A DNA stretch of 64,000 nt from Rhipidocladum racemiflorum (taxonomy: Eukaryota; Streptophyta; Magnoliopsida; Poales; Poaceae), in the NCBI GenBank assembly GCA_036346355.1, contig CM070577.1, positions 77,584,509 through 77,648,508 on the forward strand, in the 5' to 3' direction. This document shows positions 1-11,268 of this stretch, one piece after another; within the stretch, counting starts at the first letter, position 1; each line of letters starts with the position of its first letter. A model generated the notes under the pieces. It saw only the letters and a program-made list of their open reading frames with translations. It searched no databases and was not told the DNA's origin. A program made the position numbers and the translations under genes.

Positions 1-168
1 TGACCATAAGGTCGAGTAACCAGTTTGATTATTTAAATAAAGTACTTTTATGGTATCGATTGGTATGATTGTGATATTTACCGATGTTAAGACTGTGTGC
101 ACTAGCGCGTTCCTGGACTAGTGCTGAATACACAGAGGGTCCGGATTTGCAAATTCGGGGTCCCGACA
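1..168 (+). mobile_element. 3' end of an LTR (family A), cut by the window edge
   Basis: This is the terminal part of a long terminal repeat. It ends in TCCCGACA and a primer binding site follows four bases later. It matches the segment at about 40985-41158 closely, including the 'gactgtg(t/a)gcactagcg' and 'cctggactagtgctgaata' blocks, so the same family occurs twice in the window. The 5' part lies outside the window. Confidence 0.8.
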
Positions 169-172
169 GAGG

Positions 173-185
173 TGGTATCAGAGCC
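173..185 (+). other. Primer binding site of the family A element
   Basis: The bases TGGTATCAGAGCC match the 3' end complement of plant initiator tRNA-Met, the usual primer of LTR retrotransposons. The site sits four bases after the LTR terminus at 168 and fixes the element on the plus strand. Confidence 0.85.
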
Positions 186-387
186 ATACTTGACTGTAGG
201 CTCAACCCTAGCTAGAATGGTCGTAGTGAGGATAAAACCTATTTTCTAAAAGTTAAAAATTTGTCAAGATAAGAAATGACATCTCGACTTATCCCCTTCT
301 CTCTTTTCTTGTCTCTTGCTGAAATTTTTCCTTACCTTGTCACAATTTAAAAATTCCGAGTTCTTACGTAAAGCACTCTTGTGACAG

Positions 388-1108
388 ATGGAGGAAGAGT
401 TCAACTACGTTGATCTGGGAGTTGGTCACGCTGCGGAACTTTGGCACATGCTACAAACTCTCGGAGATTTTGAGAAGCCCCAATACCAAGTGGAAGTGAT
501 CAGGCAAGCGGGATTGATCAAGGCTTGTGACGTGAGGGTTGAGGTACTGCTAGGAAAAAGGGCCTGTGCAATCGCCTCGATACATCGTGACCTTTGCCAG
601 AGATCTACAATGCAGATGGGTATCCAAGAAGTATCACGACGAGCAATGCGGCACATTACCAAGTATCTACGCCAGAGAGTTGGAGAGTACGGTGTTCCGT
701 TATCATCCGCCAGCGATAACCTTCTTGACCAAGGCGATTCGTGATGAGGATGCCACGGTTACACGCTTGGCACGATTTGTCGTCGTCCAGGAAGATGTAC
801 TAGATAATACAAGCAAGGAGCTACAGAAGGCCCGCAAGGAAATCACGACAGAGAAGAACAGATGGCGGGAAGCTCAAGAGTATGTGGCACACCTTCTACG
901 AAGGATTGACGAGTTGGAGATGACCTTGTACGGACTGCACTCAGGGCCAAGATTCGAGCTACACGAGCCAGATCCAGAGGAGTCAGATCTCGATGAGGAC
1001 ACTGCTTCTTCGACTACCATAGAGGACACAGTCGCTGGACATGGCGATCGTTTCGCGCCTATGCCACAGCACCCGTACCCAGGCCGTGGAGGTTTTCTCG
1101 ATGAGTGA
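388..1108 (+). pseudogene. Gag-like gene of the family A element, frameshifted
   Basis: Two overlapping frames make up this region: 388-744, which starts MEEEFNYVDLG, and 566-1108. The second runs into a charged, coiled-coil-like stretch (VLDNTSKELQKARKEITTEK) and an acidic tail (EPDPEESDLDEDT). The position, about 200 bases after the primer binding site, and the structured head, coiled coil and acidic tail fit the gag-like proteins of non-autonomous grass LTR elements. There is no zinc knuckle, protease or reverse transcriptase. The switch of frame between about 560 and 740 means the gene is broken, unless an unusual frameshift is used. The host element ends abruptly near 1228. A specific family cannot be assigned. 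Confidence 0.55.
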
Positions 1109-1228
1109 GCATAGGTTCTATAGTGAGACTCCTTCGCCGAGTCGCGTCATAGAATAAAGAGTCACCCTTTAGGCGTTAGACTCCAGAGTTAGCTCGATTT
1201 GGTTTTCATTGTTTGCTGAGTGTGCAGA

Positions 1229-2758
1229 ATTCAATACCTTTCAGTGGACATAAAGAACGTCTAATTCTGCCCAGCCATTTGAAATTTATGCTCGATTTAC
1301 CGAGCGTGTTCAAATCTGTGACATAGTTGGGATAAAACATAGTGTTTTGTAGATTAGACAACATTAGAGGCCGAATCAGCTTTTCCCAATACTTAGAAAA
1401 AGTCAGAAAATGTCCTAAGCTACGCGAGGATGTACTCATTTAATCGATTCGGAGTCCTAGAACTAAAGTTATGCTAGATTGAATTCTGCTGTCCCAGGAG
1501 GACAGATTCTCTGTTTTTCGATTTTGGGAGTAGTTTGTGAAGTCGGGGTAGACGAGCTTTTGCGTACTATTTTGGGGGCAAGTTTTGAGTGTGTGGTATA
1601 TATGTGCAGGTGGTGTAACCCCGGGAGTGCCCTCATCCTCTCGCCAATCTGTCGCCCGAGGTTAAGGCAAGTGTATTGTAATGGGTAGCGTTGTATGTTG
1701 TTAATTGTGACTAGGTGCAACTTTGTTTACATGATGTGATATCTTGTCATAATTACATGTTGTGATATCTTGCCATGATTAGTGCTTGCCATGTTATGAT
1801 GAAAAAAGATTATTATGATATTATACCATGTTTAGTTCAGTTTGGTACAAGTTGTTTATGTTTATGGCATAATCGCATACATGGCATGTGATCTGGCCCG
1901 GTCGGTGAGAAAGTCATAACTAGTCCGGCAAGGTCGGTGAGAAAGTTATGACTAATCTGGAGAGCCAATGAGTAGGAGCTACCTCGTGATTCCATCCACC
2001 GTGGTGAATGGATGCGAGGAGTAGGCACCCTCCATCTACGGGATGGAAGGGGGAAGAGGGTGCATGCCGACGGGTGTGCACTCAGCAATACCGGTATATG
2101 CTTCCAGGAGACATGTGCATTCCATTGCATTGCATACATGATGATGATTATGAGTTGTGTACAATGTGCTTTGTCATGGCTATGATGTTGTAGATGAGGT
2201 TATGGTTTGATCATGATGTTAAAGTATGGTATGTATTGCTATTGGCGTTGATCTATTCTTTATGATCCATTGCAATATGCTTGCTGAGTGATGAACTCAC
2301 GCTTGTGTTTATGTTGTTTTTCTTAGGTACCTTGACACCGACATGTGGGAAAGGGGCTTAGCGGGACGACATCACATAATTTCCACACAATTATACAATA
2401 TTTACCTTTCGGATTTGTGATCATGAATCTAGGGTGATGAAACTAGGATTATGATTTATTCATGTGCCTGTTTACATCCTTTACTTCGATTTAGTTCATG
2501 AAGTGGTTAAATTCGTTATGTTAGACTTAAATTGGTGCTATATTACCTGTTATTGCTGCTTTGGATGTTTTTCCATTATGATATATCATGTGATATTTTG
2601 TTGTTGCTCCGAACCATGGATAAACAAAGGAGATGCTGCTGAAATTTTCGGTTCTAGCATTCGCTCCTTTGCTGTAATTTATCTTTATTTGAGGTTTTTA
2701 GATACTGTTTAATCTATGTTTGGTAACATTCAGGCACACTAGATGCCGGGGTGTTACA
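1229..2758 (+). mobile_element. 5' LTR of element B, truncated at its 5' side
   Basis: From TTCAATACCTTTCAGTGG at 1229 to CCGGGGTGTTACA at 2758, this copies the last ~1.5 kb of the LTR that is complete at 8029-17005 (matching part 15480-17005) and at 5478-7671. The first ~700 bases expected of this LTR family, including the TGGGCC-rich promoter-like part, are absent. Left of 1229 the sequence belongs to element A, so the junction is a deletion or recombination scar. A primer binding site follows directly, which makes this the 5' LTR. Confidence 0.8.
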
Positions 2759-2760
2759 GT

Positions 2761-2772
2761 TGGTATCAGAGT
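2761..2772 (+). other. Primer binding site of element B
   Basis: TGGTATCAGAGT lies two bases after the LTR end at 2758. It resembles the initiator tRNA-Met binding site used by element A. Confidence 0.8.
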
Positions 2773-5477
2773 GGGCTTCAGGTCCGTGGAATGTGAATGT
2801 AGTAATTTACTCTAGAGTAAACTAAAATATTGACTTGGAAAAGTAGAAACATGGCATTGGATTACTTGTTAAAATGTGACCTTAGGGCAATAACCTTAAA
2901 ATCTGAAATAGTTTGGTTAACTAATTTAAAACATGACACACTCTGATGCACAGTAGGAAAGGGGAATGGGTATCATTACTTACGCTTAAATGTTGTATTT
3001 AAGCCTTGTTGTTGAATGCTATATTTGATAATGTAAGCTGCTATGTTTATGAGATAATTGATTGAGTTGGTCCTGTGATAATGATTAAGGGAGGTTGTGG
3101 TGCCAAAGGGTTTCGGTCACCACTTTTTGTTCATAGCAAGGGTGTGGTTTGACGGTGTGGCTGGTTAGCGCCATCACTGAAGAACTATTAACCCCTGTGG
3201 GAGAAGAGTGCTTATCCTTTCTGTCGTAGACCGAGTAGTTGGCTGGAGTCGAATAGAAGAGTTCGTGGTGGATTCTTTCAATTGCTCTTTACCGTTCTAA
3301 CGGTCGGTCTTGGTTGGTTTTCTTGGTTTTAGTTGATTGAAACCAAAAGAAAAAAAAGTGTTTGGTATTGGATTTTCGCGGATTGTTCTGTATGCGGTGT
3401 GTGGTTTTGTCTTCCTTGGTTGAAGACGAAGAAGTAGAGTCTAGTGTTGCGCTTCTTTTGGTCGCCTTTCTAGCTTTGATGCTCAGTTTGTTGATTGCTT
3501 TATGGGGAGAAGCATTCAATTTATTCCTGTGTTTGTCTTTCTCCAAGGTTAAAAGAGTTATTGCGGCGTTATGCCAGACCTGGTTGTCAGGGCTGAAGTT
3601 CTGTGGCTTTGTAGGAGTAAGTGGTGTGTGATTTCGTCATTTTACTGGTTTGAGAAATCATCTTTGAAAACCCTTCTTGTTTCGTGAAAGGTTGGGGTTT
3701 GGTGTTAAGGTTTTATTTGAAAAGGATTACTTGATCGCTTGGTTCCCTTTTGAGAAAATTGTCTTTCAACCATTTTCCTCTATGGGAGTCCTTGAGATTG
3801 AAAAGTGTTTTGGAGAATTCCTTTTACATGACCAAGTTTTGGTTTGTCTCATTGCAAATTTGAGAGTCAAGTTTCCGTGTGAATTTGGGTTGAGTTTTTT
3901 TTTAAATGCTGCAAACAAAGTAAGTAGTCTTTTGACTGAAATCATTTGTCAATAGTGAGAATTTTTGTTTAGCATGTTATGTAGTATGTACCAATGTGGT
4001 TTATGGAATGACGTATTGTTAAGTTAATTTGTGAGTTGAAACAATTCAATGCAGTTGTTATCTTTAGCCTGAGAATAAATAGGCTACTAGTGTTGTAGAG
4101 TACTCTATAGCGAGAATGATTAAAGGTGTTAATGTACATGCTTAGAATCTGTTGCTTCGCTTTAAAAGTGCTTATGACCCCCGATAATGTTTAAGGTTTT
4201 AAACCCTAATGCATGGTTAGAACATTAAGATGATGTAGACTGCTGATATTATTAAAGAAACTTTGCGGGTTGTTAAAGATGTTCTAATTTTACATGTTAA
4301 TAGAGAGATTTAATCATGTTGGTGACATTAACTTGGAAGTTGATTAGAGTTGTTATTTATGATGTTGCAAACTATTAGTATATTTGGAAGTGCGGTTGTG
4401 TTCCTATAATGCTAGTATCGTGTTAATTGGGAAAACATAGGTTTTGCGGTTGTGATAAGAGCTTTGTGATGGTCCAACCCATTCAATTTGTTTCAAATAG
4501 TTGGAGCATGTTGAGTAGTGACAATTTGCTATAGCTTTTGGATAGGGTAACTAAAAGTAATGTTGCAGTTTTTAAGATTATGCAAACAATTGATATTGTT
4601 GACTTGGTAGTGTTGTTAATTGTTGGAAACCATTGATCCAATAGAAGAAAAGTGTAAAACTGTGGTATTATGTCGAGTACATGTTGTGATGGGATGAACA
4701 ATGGATAATAATCATGATGCAAGATTTTATCCTTAACGAATGCATATCTTAGAATCCTATTTACGAATTTTATCTTGTAGAGATAATATTTACTTGTTGA
4801 AGTCACTTATTGATTGAACAAGTTTCAATTGTCAAGATGTTGGCGTATGAATGGAATAAAATTGATAGGTTGATCACGTTTAAGTATCCGTGGAAGTACT
4901 ATGTTTGAAATATAGAATACGTTGTTATATTATGTGTTGGTCTGTGGGGATTATGATGAGGTAGTATTGGTTGGATGTCTTTTGATAATCGTCATAAACT
5001 TTATTTATAAGTGTTGGGAAAGGTAACTAGAGAAAGAATTGGTTATGTAGCTCTTGGTTGAATTATGACGGGCTTCTCGATGAGTAAATAGTGAATATTG
5101 AACGCTTAAATGGTAAGTATAGTGGAATACTGGACATGGTGGGTTTCATGCTGAGCTTGTGTCTAAACCTTTCAGACTGGTTTCGTTGTTTACCATTTTG
5201 GTTGAAGGGTTTTGGTCAAGGTGTTCCTTATGTTGCGTTTCAGAATTTCCCTAAAACTCGTAGAAATTGATGCCAATCCTTTGGTTTTGGCTAATTTGTT
5301 TAGTTTGTGTTGTGAGTATAGATTTACACCCAAAAGTTTTTGAGTGAATCGCGCTCCTTTCGCGTTCATACTGAGTTATCCATGGAATAAATTGAAAAGA
5401 AACAGATGGACATAGAGGGTTGTGTTGGAAAACTCACGAGGTTTAATTTGTAATCATTTTGGCTAGAGTTGGAGTTA

Positions 5478-7671
5478 TGTGACACTACGAATAACGGTTT
5501 GAGGCTTTTCGAGGTCGGCACTAAGGTGTGATGTTTTGTAGCATGTTTTGGGGCCTTTTCCGTGAGTTTGGGCCTTTCTGGGGAGAATTTGGGCCTTCCA
5601 GGGAAGTTTGGGCCTAGCGGGAGCTAGTTGGGCCTTAGGGGTTGAAGTGGGCCGTTGGGGGGAGAGTTTGGGGCCCAAGGGTGGGGGAAAGTTTCCTGCC
5701 AAACAGCCCATGTGCCTGCCCCTCTCCCTATGTGCGCCCCCACCCCCTCTCCCATGCCCTAGCCGCCACCCCCATGCCCTTGCCGCCCCTCCTCCCCTCC
5801 TTGCCTTGCGCTTCCACCACCTCCCCATTGCTCCTCCTCTAGCTGGCCCTAGGGCCTTCCCCTCCATGAGATCTCTCTGTTCGGGAGCTCTCCAACCACG
5901 AGGAACCGGCGATTCCGGCGATTACGACGTTCCCGGCGTTTGGAGAGGGATCGGGCCGCGAGGAAGCGAAGATCGTCGATCGAGTGTCTCGCCAAGAAGA
6001 GGTAAGCCTCGGGGATCATGGTTTTTGTGTCTAGGTGCTGTTCTAGAGGTCGATTTCATGTTTTTATATCAAGTGGTGGTGCTGCCCTTGGGTAGATTTG
6101 GGAGAAAACTAGGTTTGCCACGTTCTCTGTTTTGGGCAGATTGTGCAGTCGACCTAGGGTTTGAGTTTTCGCCAATTTAGAGTTGGAATTTGGTCGTACA
6201 CCTATTGAAGAAGTTGTAGGTAATTGAAATAACTTTAATTGGACGTAAAGAATGCTTAATTCCGATCAGCCGTTTGAAAGTTATGCTCGTTTTACAGAAC
6301 GTGTTCAAAACTGTGATGAGATTAGAACAGATCACGGTATTCTGTAGATTAACCCACTTTAGAGTCCGAATAAGTTTTTCCATATACTTAGAAAAAGTTA
6401 GGAAATTTCCTAAGCTACGCGAGGATGTACTCGTTGAATCAATTCGGAGTCTTAGAACTCAAGTTATGCTCGTTAGAAGTCTGCTGTCCCGTCGGGACAG
6501 AACCTCTGTTTTTGGGTTTTGCTAGTAGTTTGAGAAGTCGGGGTAGAAGAGTGTTTGTGTATTGTTTTGTGGGCATGATTTTGAGTGTGTGGTACTTATG
6601 TGCAGGTGGTGTGACCCCGGGAGTGCCCTCTACTTCTCGTCAATCCGTCGTCCGTGGTTGAGGCAAGTGTATTGGAATGGGTAGCGGGTTTGTAGGTTGC
6701 TAGTTTTGATGAGTTTAAATTGAATATATGATGTGTTCACATGCCATGCTTCAATGTTTACCATTGATACGATGAATACGGTTTATTATGTTGTGATGCC
6801 ATGTGTTAATGTACAAGTTATTTATGATGTTGGCATGTTTGCATACATGGCATGATACATGGCCGGGTTGGTGAGAAAGTCATAACTAGTCCGGGAAGGT
6901 CGGTGAGAAAGTTATGACTAGTACGGGGTGCCATTGAGTAAGTCCTACATCGTGTTCCATCCACCGCGGTGAATGGAAGCGAGGAGTAGGCACCCTCCAT
7001 CTTCGGGATGGAAGGGAAGAGAGGGTGCACACCGACGGGTGTGCACTCAGCCATACCGGTATGAGTTTCCAGGAGACATGTGCATCGCATCGCATTGCAT
7101 ACATGATGATGATGATATGTGAGCATGAATAAGATGATAGGCATGATGTGAGGTGTTGTGGCCATGTAATTGTTCGCTTGTACCATTGCAATATACTTGC
7201 TGAGTGTTGAACTCACGCTTGTCCTTTCTTGTTGTTTTAGGTACCATAAGACCGGCATGCGGGGAAGGGAACTAGTCACACTCCTACACATAGCTTCACA
7301 CATTTGTTCCCACAGTCATTCATTTGGAGTCTTGATAATAATTTTAGTGTGATGCATATTGGGTTATGGTTTAGTTTTGTGTTATGAGAGCCTTATTGTT
7401 CGTTTGGCTCATGAAGACTCTGAATGCTTAAAATTTGACTTATATTGCTGTCATGCTACTATTTATTGTTGTTTTAGATGTCTCATATATTGCCATATAT
7501 TGCTATGCTATTGTTGTTGCTTCAATTCTTGGAAAAACAAAGGAGATGCTGCCGAAATTTTCGGTATTAGCATTTGCTCCTTCGCTGTAATTTACTTGTA
7601 ATTGTGGTATTTAGAGGTTGCTTAGTCTATGTTTGGTAACATTCAGGCATACTACATGCCGGGGTGTTACA
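5478..7671 (+). mobile_element. Solo LTR of family B nested in the element B interior
   Basis: This 2194-bp unit starts TGTGACACTACG and ends CCGGGGTGTTACA. A perfect 5-base target duplication, AGTTA, flanks it (5473-5477 and 7672-7676). It has no primer site or purine tract of its own, so it is a solo LTR left by recombination. Near its start it has repeated TTTGGGCC-type motifs (5545-5660) and then a C-rich stretch. It is homologous throughout to 8029-17005 (minus the CACTA insert) and to the reverse complement of 36722-38893. Confidence 0.9.
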
Positions 7672-8015
7672 AGTTATTTGGAAAATCTGTGTGGTGTTTG
7701 CAAGTGCTTCAAAAGGTGGTTTTTGTGGATGTTTCATCGGTGATGCTGTTGGTTTGAGGATTTATCCTACCACTTGGCTCGTGCTGAGGCCGTATGTGAG
7801 TGCTTTGTGTTTGAATGTTGAGTAAGATTCTGGCAAGTTTTGTTTGTGAGTTATCGTTAGAGCCATCAATCTTCGAGCTTTAGCTCATTGCTTTTGAGTC
7901 CGGGCTAGTGCAAATCATAGGGGTTTCTGAGCGGGTTCTGAGAAGTGAACCTTAGCTCCCTTCGATTTGGTTGGTTGCGAAATGGTGTGTCTCAGATTCG
8001 GGGTCGAATCCTGTG

Positions 8016-8028
8016 AAGGGGGAGAGAA
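8016..8028 (+). other. Polypurine tract of element B
   Basis: AAGGGGGAGAGAA immediately precedes the TGTGACACCCC start of the 3' LTR. Such tracts prime plus-strand DNA synthesis in LTR retrotransposons. Confidence 0.75.
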
Positions 8029-8534
8029 TGTGACACCCCAGAATATGACATTTAAGAATTCAACATTTTGGTACGACTTTATAGAGTGTTTTTGGGCCGT
8101 TTTCGGGTGTTTGGGCCTCTCCGGGGGACTTTGGGCCTTGGGGGTTGAGTTGGGCCTCCGGTGGAAGGGTTTGGGACCAAGGGGGGGGACTTTTGGGTAG
8201 CCAAATCAGGCCCCCACCCCTTGGTGCGCCCCCCAATCTCTTTCCCAACCCTAGCCACCACCCCCTAGCCCCCCCATGCGCCTCCACCCTTCCCCTTCCT
8301 CTCCATCTTCCCCCATGGCGCCACCACCTCTCCCCTCCCATCTCCACCCCCCCCTTGCTGCCCTAGAGGAGATCCCCACCTCACCATTCCGTTGATCCAT
8401 CCTTCGGGAAGCCCCGCGACGAGGAGATCCGGTGGATTTGGAGCGAGGAAGGAGATCGCGTGAACCGGGAGGAGATTCGTCGGTTCATCGTTCGTCGGGC
8501 GATGGTATGGCTAGGGGCACTACAAGAAATAGTG

Positions 8535-8830
8535 AAAAATTCGTGGGTTTTTTTAAATTCGTGGGCCAAAAGAAAACCCACGAATTTATATAGTTAAATT
8601 CGTCGGTTTATAAAAAAACGCACGTATTTAATTAAATTCGTGGGCCAAAAAAATACCCACGAATTTATATATTTAAATTCGTCGGTGTATAAAAATACCC
8701 ACGTATTTAATTAAATTCGTGGGCCAAAAAAATACCCACGAATTTATATATTTACATTCGTCGGTTTTTTTATAATAGCGCACGAATTTAATTAAATTCG
8801 TGGGCAACCCTAGCCCACGAATTTAATGAG
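8535..8830. repeat. Left subterminal repeat array of the CACTA element
   Basis: About eight near-copies of a 12-14 base motif (aaattcgtgggt / acccacgaattt) occur in both orientations, forming short hairpins, with CGTCGGT variants. In En/Spm elements such arrays bind the TNPA protein. That role is inferred here from the family. Confidence 0.85.
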
Positions 8831-8839
8831 GGTTTAACC

Positions 8840-9345
8840 CCATCTTGTTCAATCGCCTCCATCCCGAGCGGGGCTGCCTCCAGCCTGAGCGCCTCCATCG
8901 CCAGCCGACGCCCCCATCAGGTGCCTCCTCCCGGCTACTCCTCGCCACCATCGACGCCCCCATCGCCCTCCATCCCGAGCCGGCGCTACCCCTCGTCCTC
9001 GCCCCCAGCGACGCCCCATCGCCCTCCATCCCGAGCCGGGCGCTACCTTCGCCCTCGCCCCATCGACGCCTCTAACGTCCTCCATCCCGAGCCGGGCGCC
9101 GCCTCGCCCTCCATCCCGAGCCGGCGCTGCCCTGGCCGGCCTCCCTGCGCCGGCGCCGCCTTGTCCTCCATCCCCAGCCGGCGCTGCCCTGGCCGGCCTC
9201 CCCAAGCGCCGACGCCGACGCCGCCCCTCGTCCTCCATCCCGAGCCGGTGCCGCCTCCTCTCCCGGGCCGACGTCCTTCCCCAGGCCGACGAGTCCTCCC
9301 CTTGCTGCTCCTCCCCACGGCCGGCATCTTTGCCTCCTTCCTCTC
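8840..9345. repeat. GC-rich imperfect repeat inside the CACTA element
   Basis: A very GC-rich stretch is built from variants of CCTCCATCCCGAGCCGGCGC spaced about 40-70 bases apart. Long open frames on both strands here (for example 8849-9238 minus and 8921-9370 plus) follow from the repeat composition. Their products are low-complexity Pro/Ser/Arg or Gly/Arg and are not credited as genes. It may be captured first-exon or 5'-UTR sequence. Confidence 0.6.
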
Positions 9346-10130
9346 CTCTCTAGTGGTAGGTGGTAGATGAACTCTTGTGGGTGCATACCAAGTGTTTGTT
9401 GTAATGCCTAGAAGGGTTATAGTGTTATATCCCACTGTTTGTGATTGTTTGTCTGTGAGCATCTTGATTGCAAGACAGTCCATTGTTGAATGATGTCTGA
9501 GATGGGTTCGAGTGATTAACTGAAGAGCGATTGCACTAAATTGATTGTGGGATGGATGAGTTTAGTAGATGATAGATGGATTAAGGCATGTTGTCAGTGT
9601 CTTCGATGTAGACTAAATTACACGATAAATGACGATTTCGATGCCATAGATTGCTTGCTATGGGCCACTGATTAATTTTGCATTGAGGTTGTCAAGTATA
9701 ATCAAGATGATTAGTAGTTGTTTTGTTTCGGAAATGCCGTTCTATTTGTTAACTAATGGTCCGTTAAGTCGTGAAGTGGCTTGTAGTTGATTAGTTACTT
9801 ATCACTTGTGTTTGCATTAAGGGGCTATTTTGTTGAAGATATTTAGCTAATGCATTTCATGGTGGTATGGTTTCTACTTGGCTTCCATCTCCAAAGAATA
9901 GGTCACAATTCAAATATGGGCATAAAATTCATGTAATCTCAATGTGAAATGATTAATTCGTTTAGTTATTTCATCTCATTTTATATTCGCCAGATATGGT
10001 AAACAATGTGAAATGCTCACATTGAGACTAGATTTGTGTCTGAAATGCCGTTCTATTTGTCAACTAATGGTATGTTAAGTCATGAAGTGGCTTGTAGTTG
10101 ATTAGTTACTTATCATTTGTGTTTGCATTA

Positions 10131-10270
10131 AGGATCTGCTAGAATGTCTCCTTCTCGGTTTGAGAGATTGATATATATATATTATAACCGCAAATGTTTT
10201 TGTCTCACGAGTGGATGTCCTATTTACTAGAGAGGTCATGCCGAAATTTTGTACATTTCGTGACTTAGTA
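10131..10270. repeat. Copy 1 of a ~140-bp repeat in the CACTA interior
   Basis: The block runs from AAGGATCTGCTAGAATGTC to CATTTCGTGACTTAG. It recurs at 11121-11268 and 14208-14347. The 50 bases before copies 1 and 2 (ttgtagttgattagttactt...) are shared too, and also occur at 9780-9820. Confidence 0.8.
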
Positions 10271-11120
10271 TGAGTATGGTCAAATTGAGTTTCCAATCTA
10301 CCGAGATGACCACTACTGTCGTCACCTCATGGACGCATTACAAATTTGCAAGTGCTTGTCTGGCTCTCTCTTAGTTACTTTAGTTGCTCTCTAGATCCTA
10401 TATAGATTCTAAAGGAATCGGCATTATTGCCTTGGGCTGATCTGGAAAACATTAATGCACTATTGACATGGCTTGCCGTCGAAATTGACAAGAGAAGTTT
10501 TCATGAAGTTTGTTTAGTTCATTATAGTAGGTCCAACATGAACAGAGGGTTCGCTTTCGGCTCTTCCTTTAGAATCGGATGGCCATGTCTCCCATAATGC
10601 CCACATTGGTTTGTGTTAGTTTTGTGGTTGAGTGAATGAACCAAAGAAAGCTTTTGGTTATTTATCCAAAGAATTGTGCCGTTCGACGCTTTTATATCGT
10701 AATCATGTCTGCTTTGGTTATTTATCCAAAGAATTGTCTTTGTAACCATTGGATAGTGGTTTCTTGGTTACGATGTATGGCATTCTGTCCCTTGTGCAGA
10801 CTGAGAAGGCTTTCTTGGCGCAGCCAAAGGTCTTTGTCCGGTGAGCTATGCTTGGTACTCTTGAAATACAACACATGTATCTTTACTGATTGTTATGGTG
10901 GTTATGGAATATGATTAAAATATAGGGGAGAGAAAATAGAGTGTGATATAGAGAGTGCTTTACTGATTGTTGGAGTGAAATTTGGAGAGTGTTGTTGGAG
11001 ATGCTCTAACTATGGATTATATTTGGCATGACATTATTCTTTGTAACTGTAATTCCTAGAACGGATGTATATGAAGTGGCTTGTAGTTGATTAGTTACTT
11101 ATCACTTGTGTTTGCATTAA

Positions 11121-11268
11121 GGATCTGCTAGAATGTCTCCTTCTGGTTTGAAAGATTATTGATATATATATATATATTATCACTGCAAATGTTTTTTTGT
11201 CTGCTGAGTGGATGTCCTATTTACTAGAGAGGTCATGCCGAAATTTTGTACATTTCGGTGACTTAGTT
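11121..11268. repeat. Copy 2 of the ~140-bp CACTA interior repeat
   Basis: It matches 10131-10270 in the same orientation with small differences and a longer TA run (11160-11178). It lies just before the first recognisable exon of the TNPA-like gene. Confidence 0.8.

Larger units (their letters stand above)
2759..8028 (+). mobile_element. Non-coding interior of element B (LARD-like), holding a solo LTR
   Basis: Once the solo LTR at 5478-7671 is removed, this interior is about 3.1 kb. It contains no recognisable gag, protease, reverse transcriptase or integrase in any frame. Only short, low-information reading frames are present, such as 3362-3631 and 3677-3955. A primer binding site at one end and a purine tract (8016-8028) at the other, flanked by LTRs of about 2.2 kb, give the layout of a large retrotransposon derivative that depends on proteins from another element. 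Base composition is T-rich without visible long repeats. Confidence 0.7.

Noticed and set aside
5608..6180. 190-codon plus-strand frame in the solo LTR of family B
   Set aside because: It covers the TGGGCC-rich and C-rich LTR promoter region; the other B LTR copies do not preserve the frame.
8849..9483. Long open frames on both strands in the GC-rich CACTA interior
   Set aside because: They arise from a repeated CCATCCCGAGCCGGCG unit; the products are low-complexity and all frames are open, so there is no coding signal.
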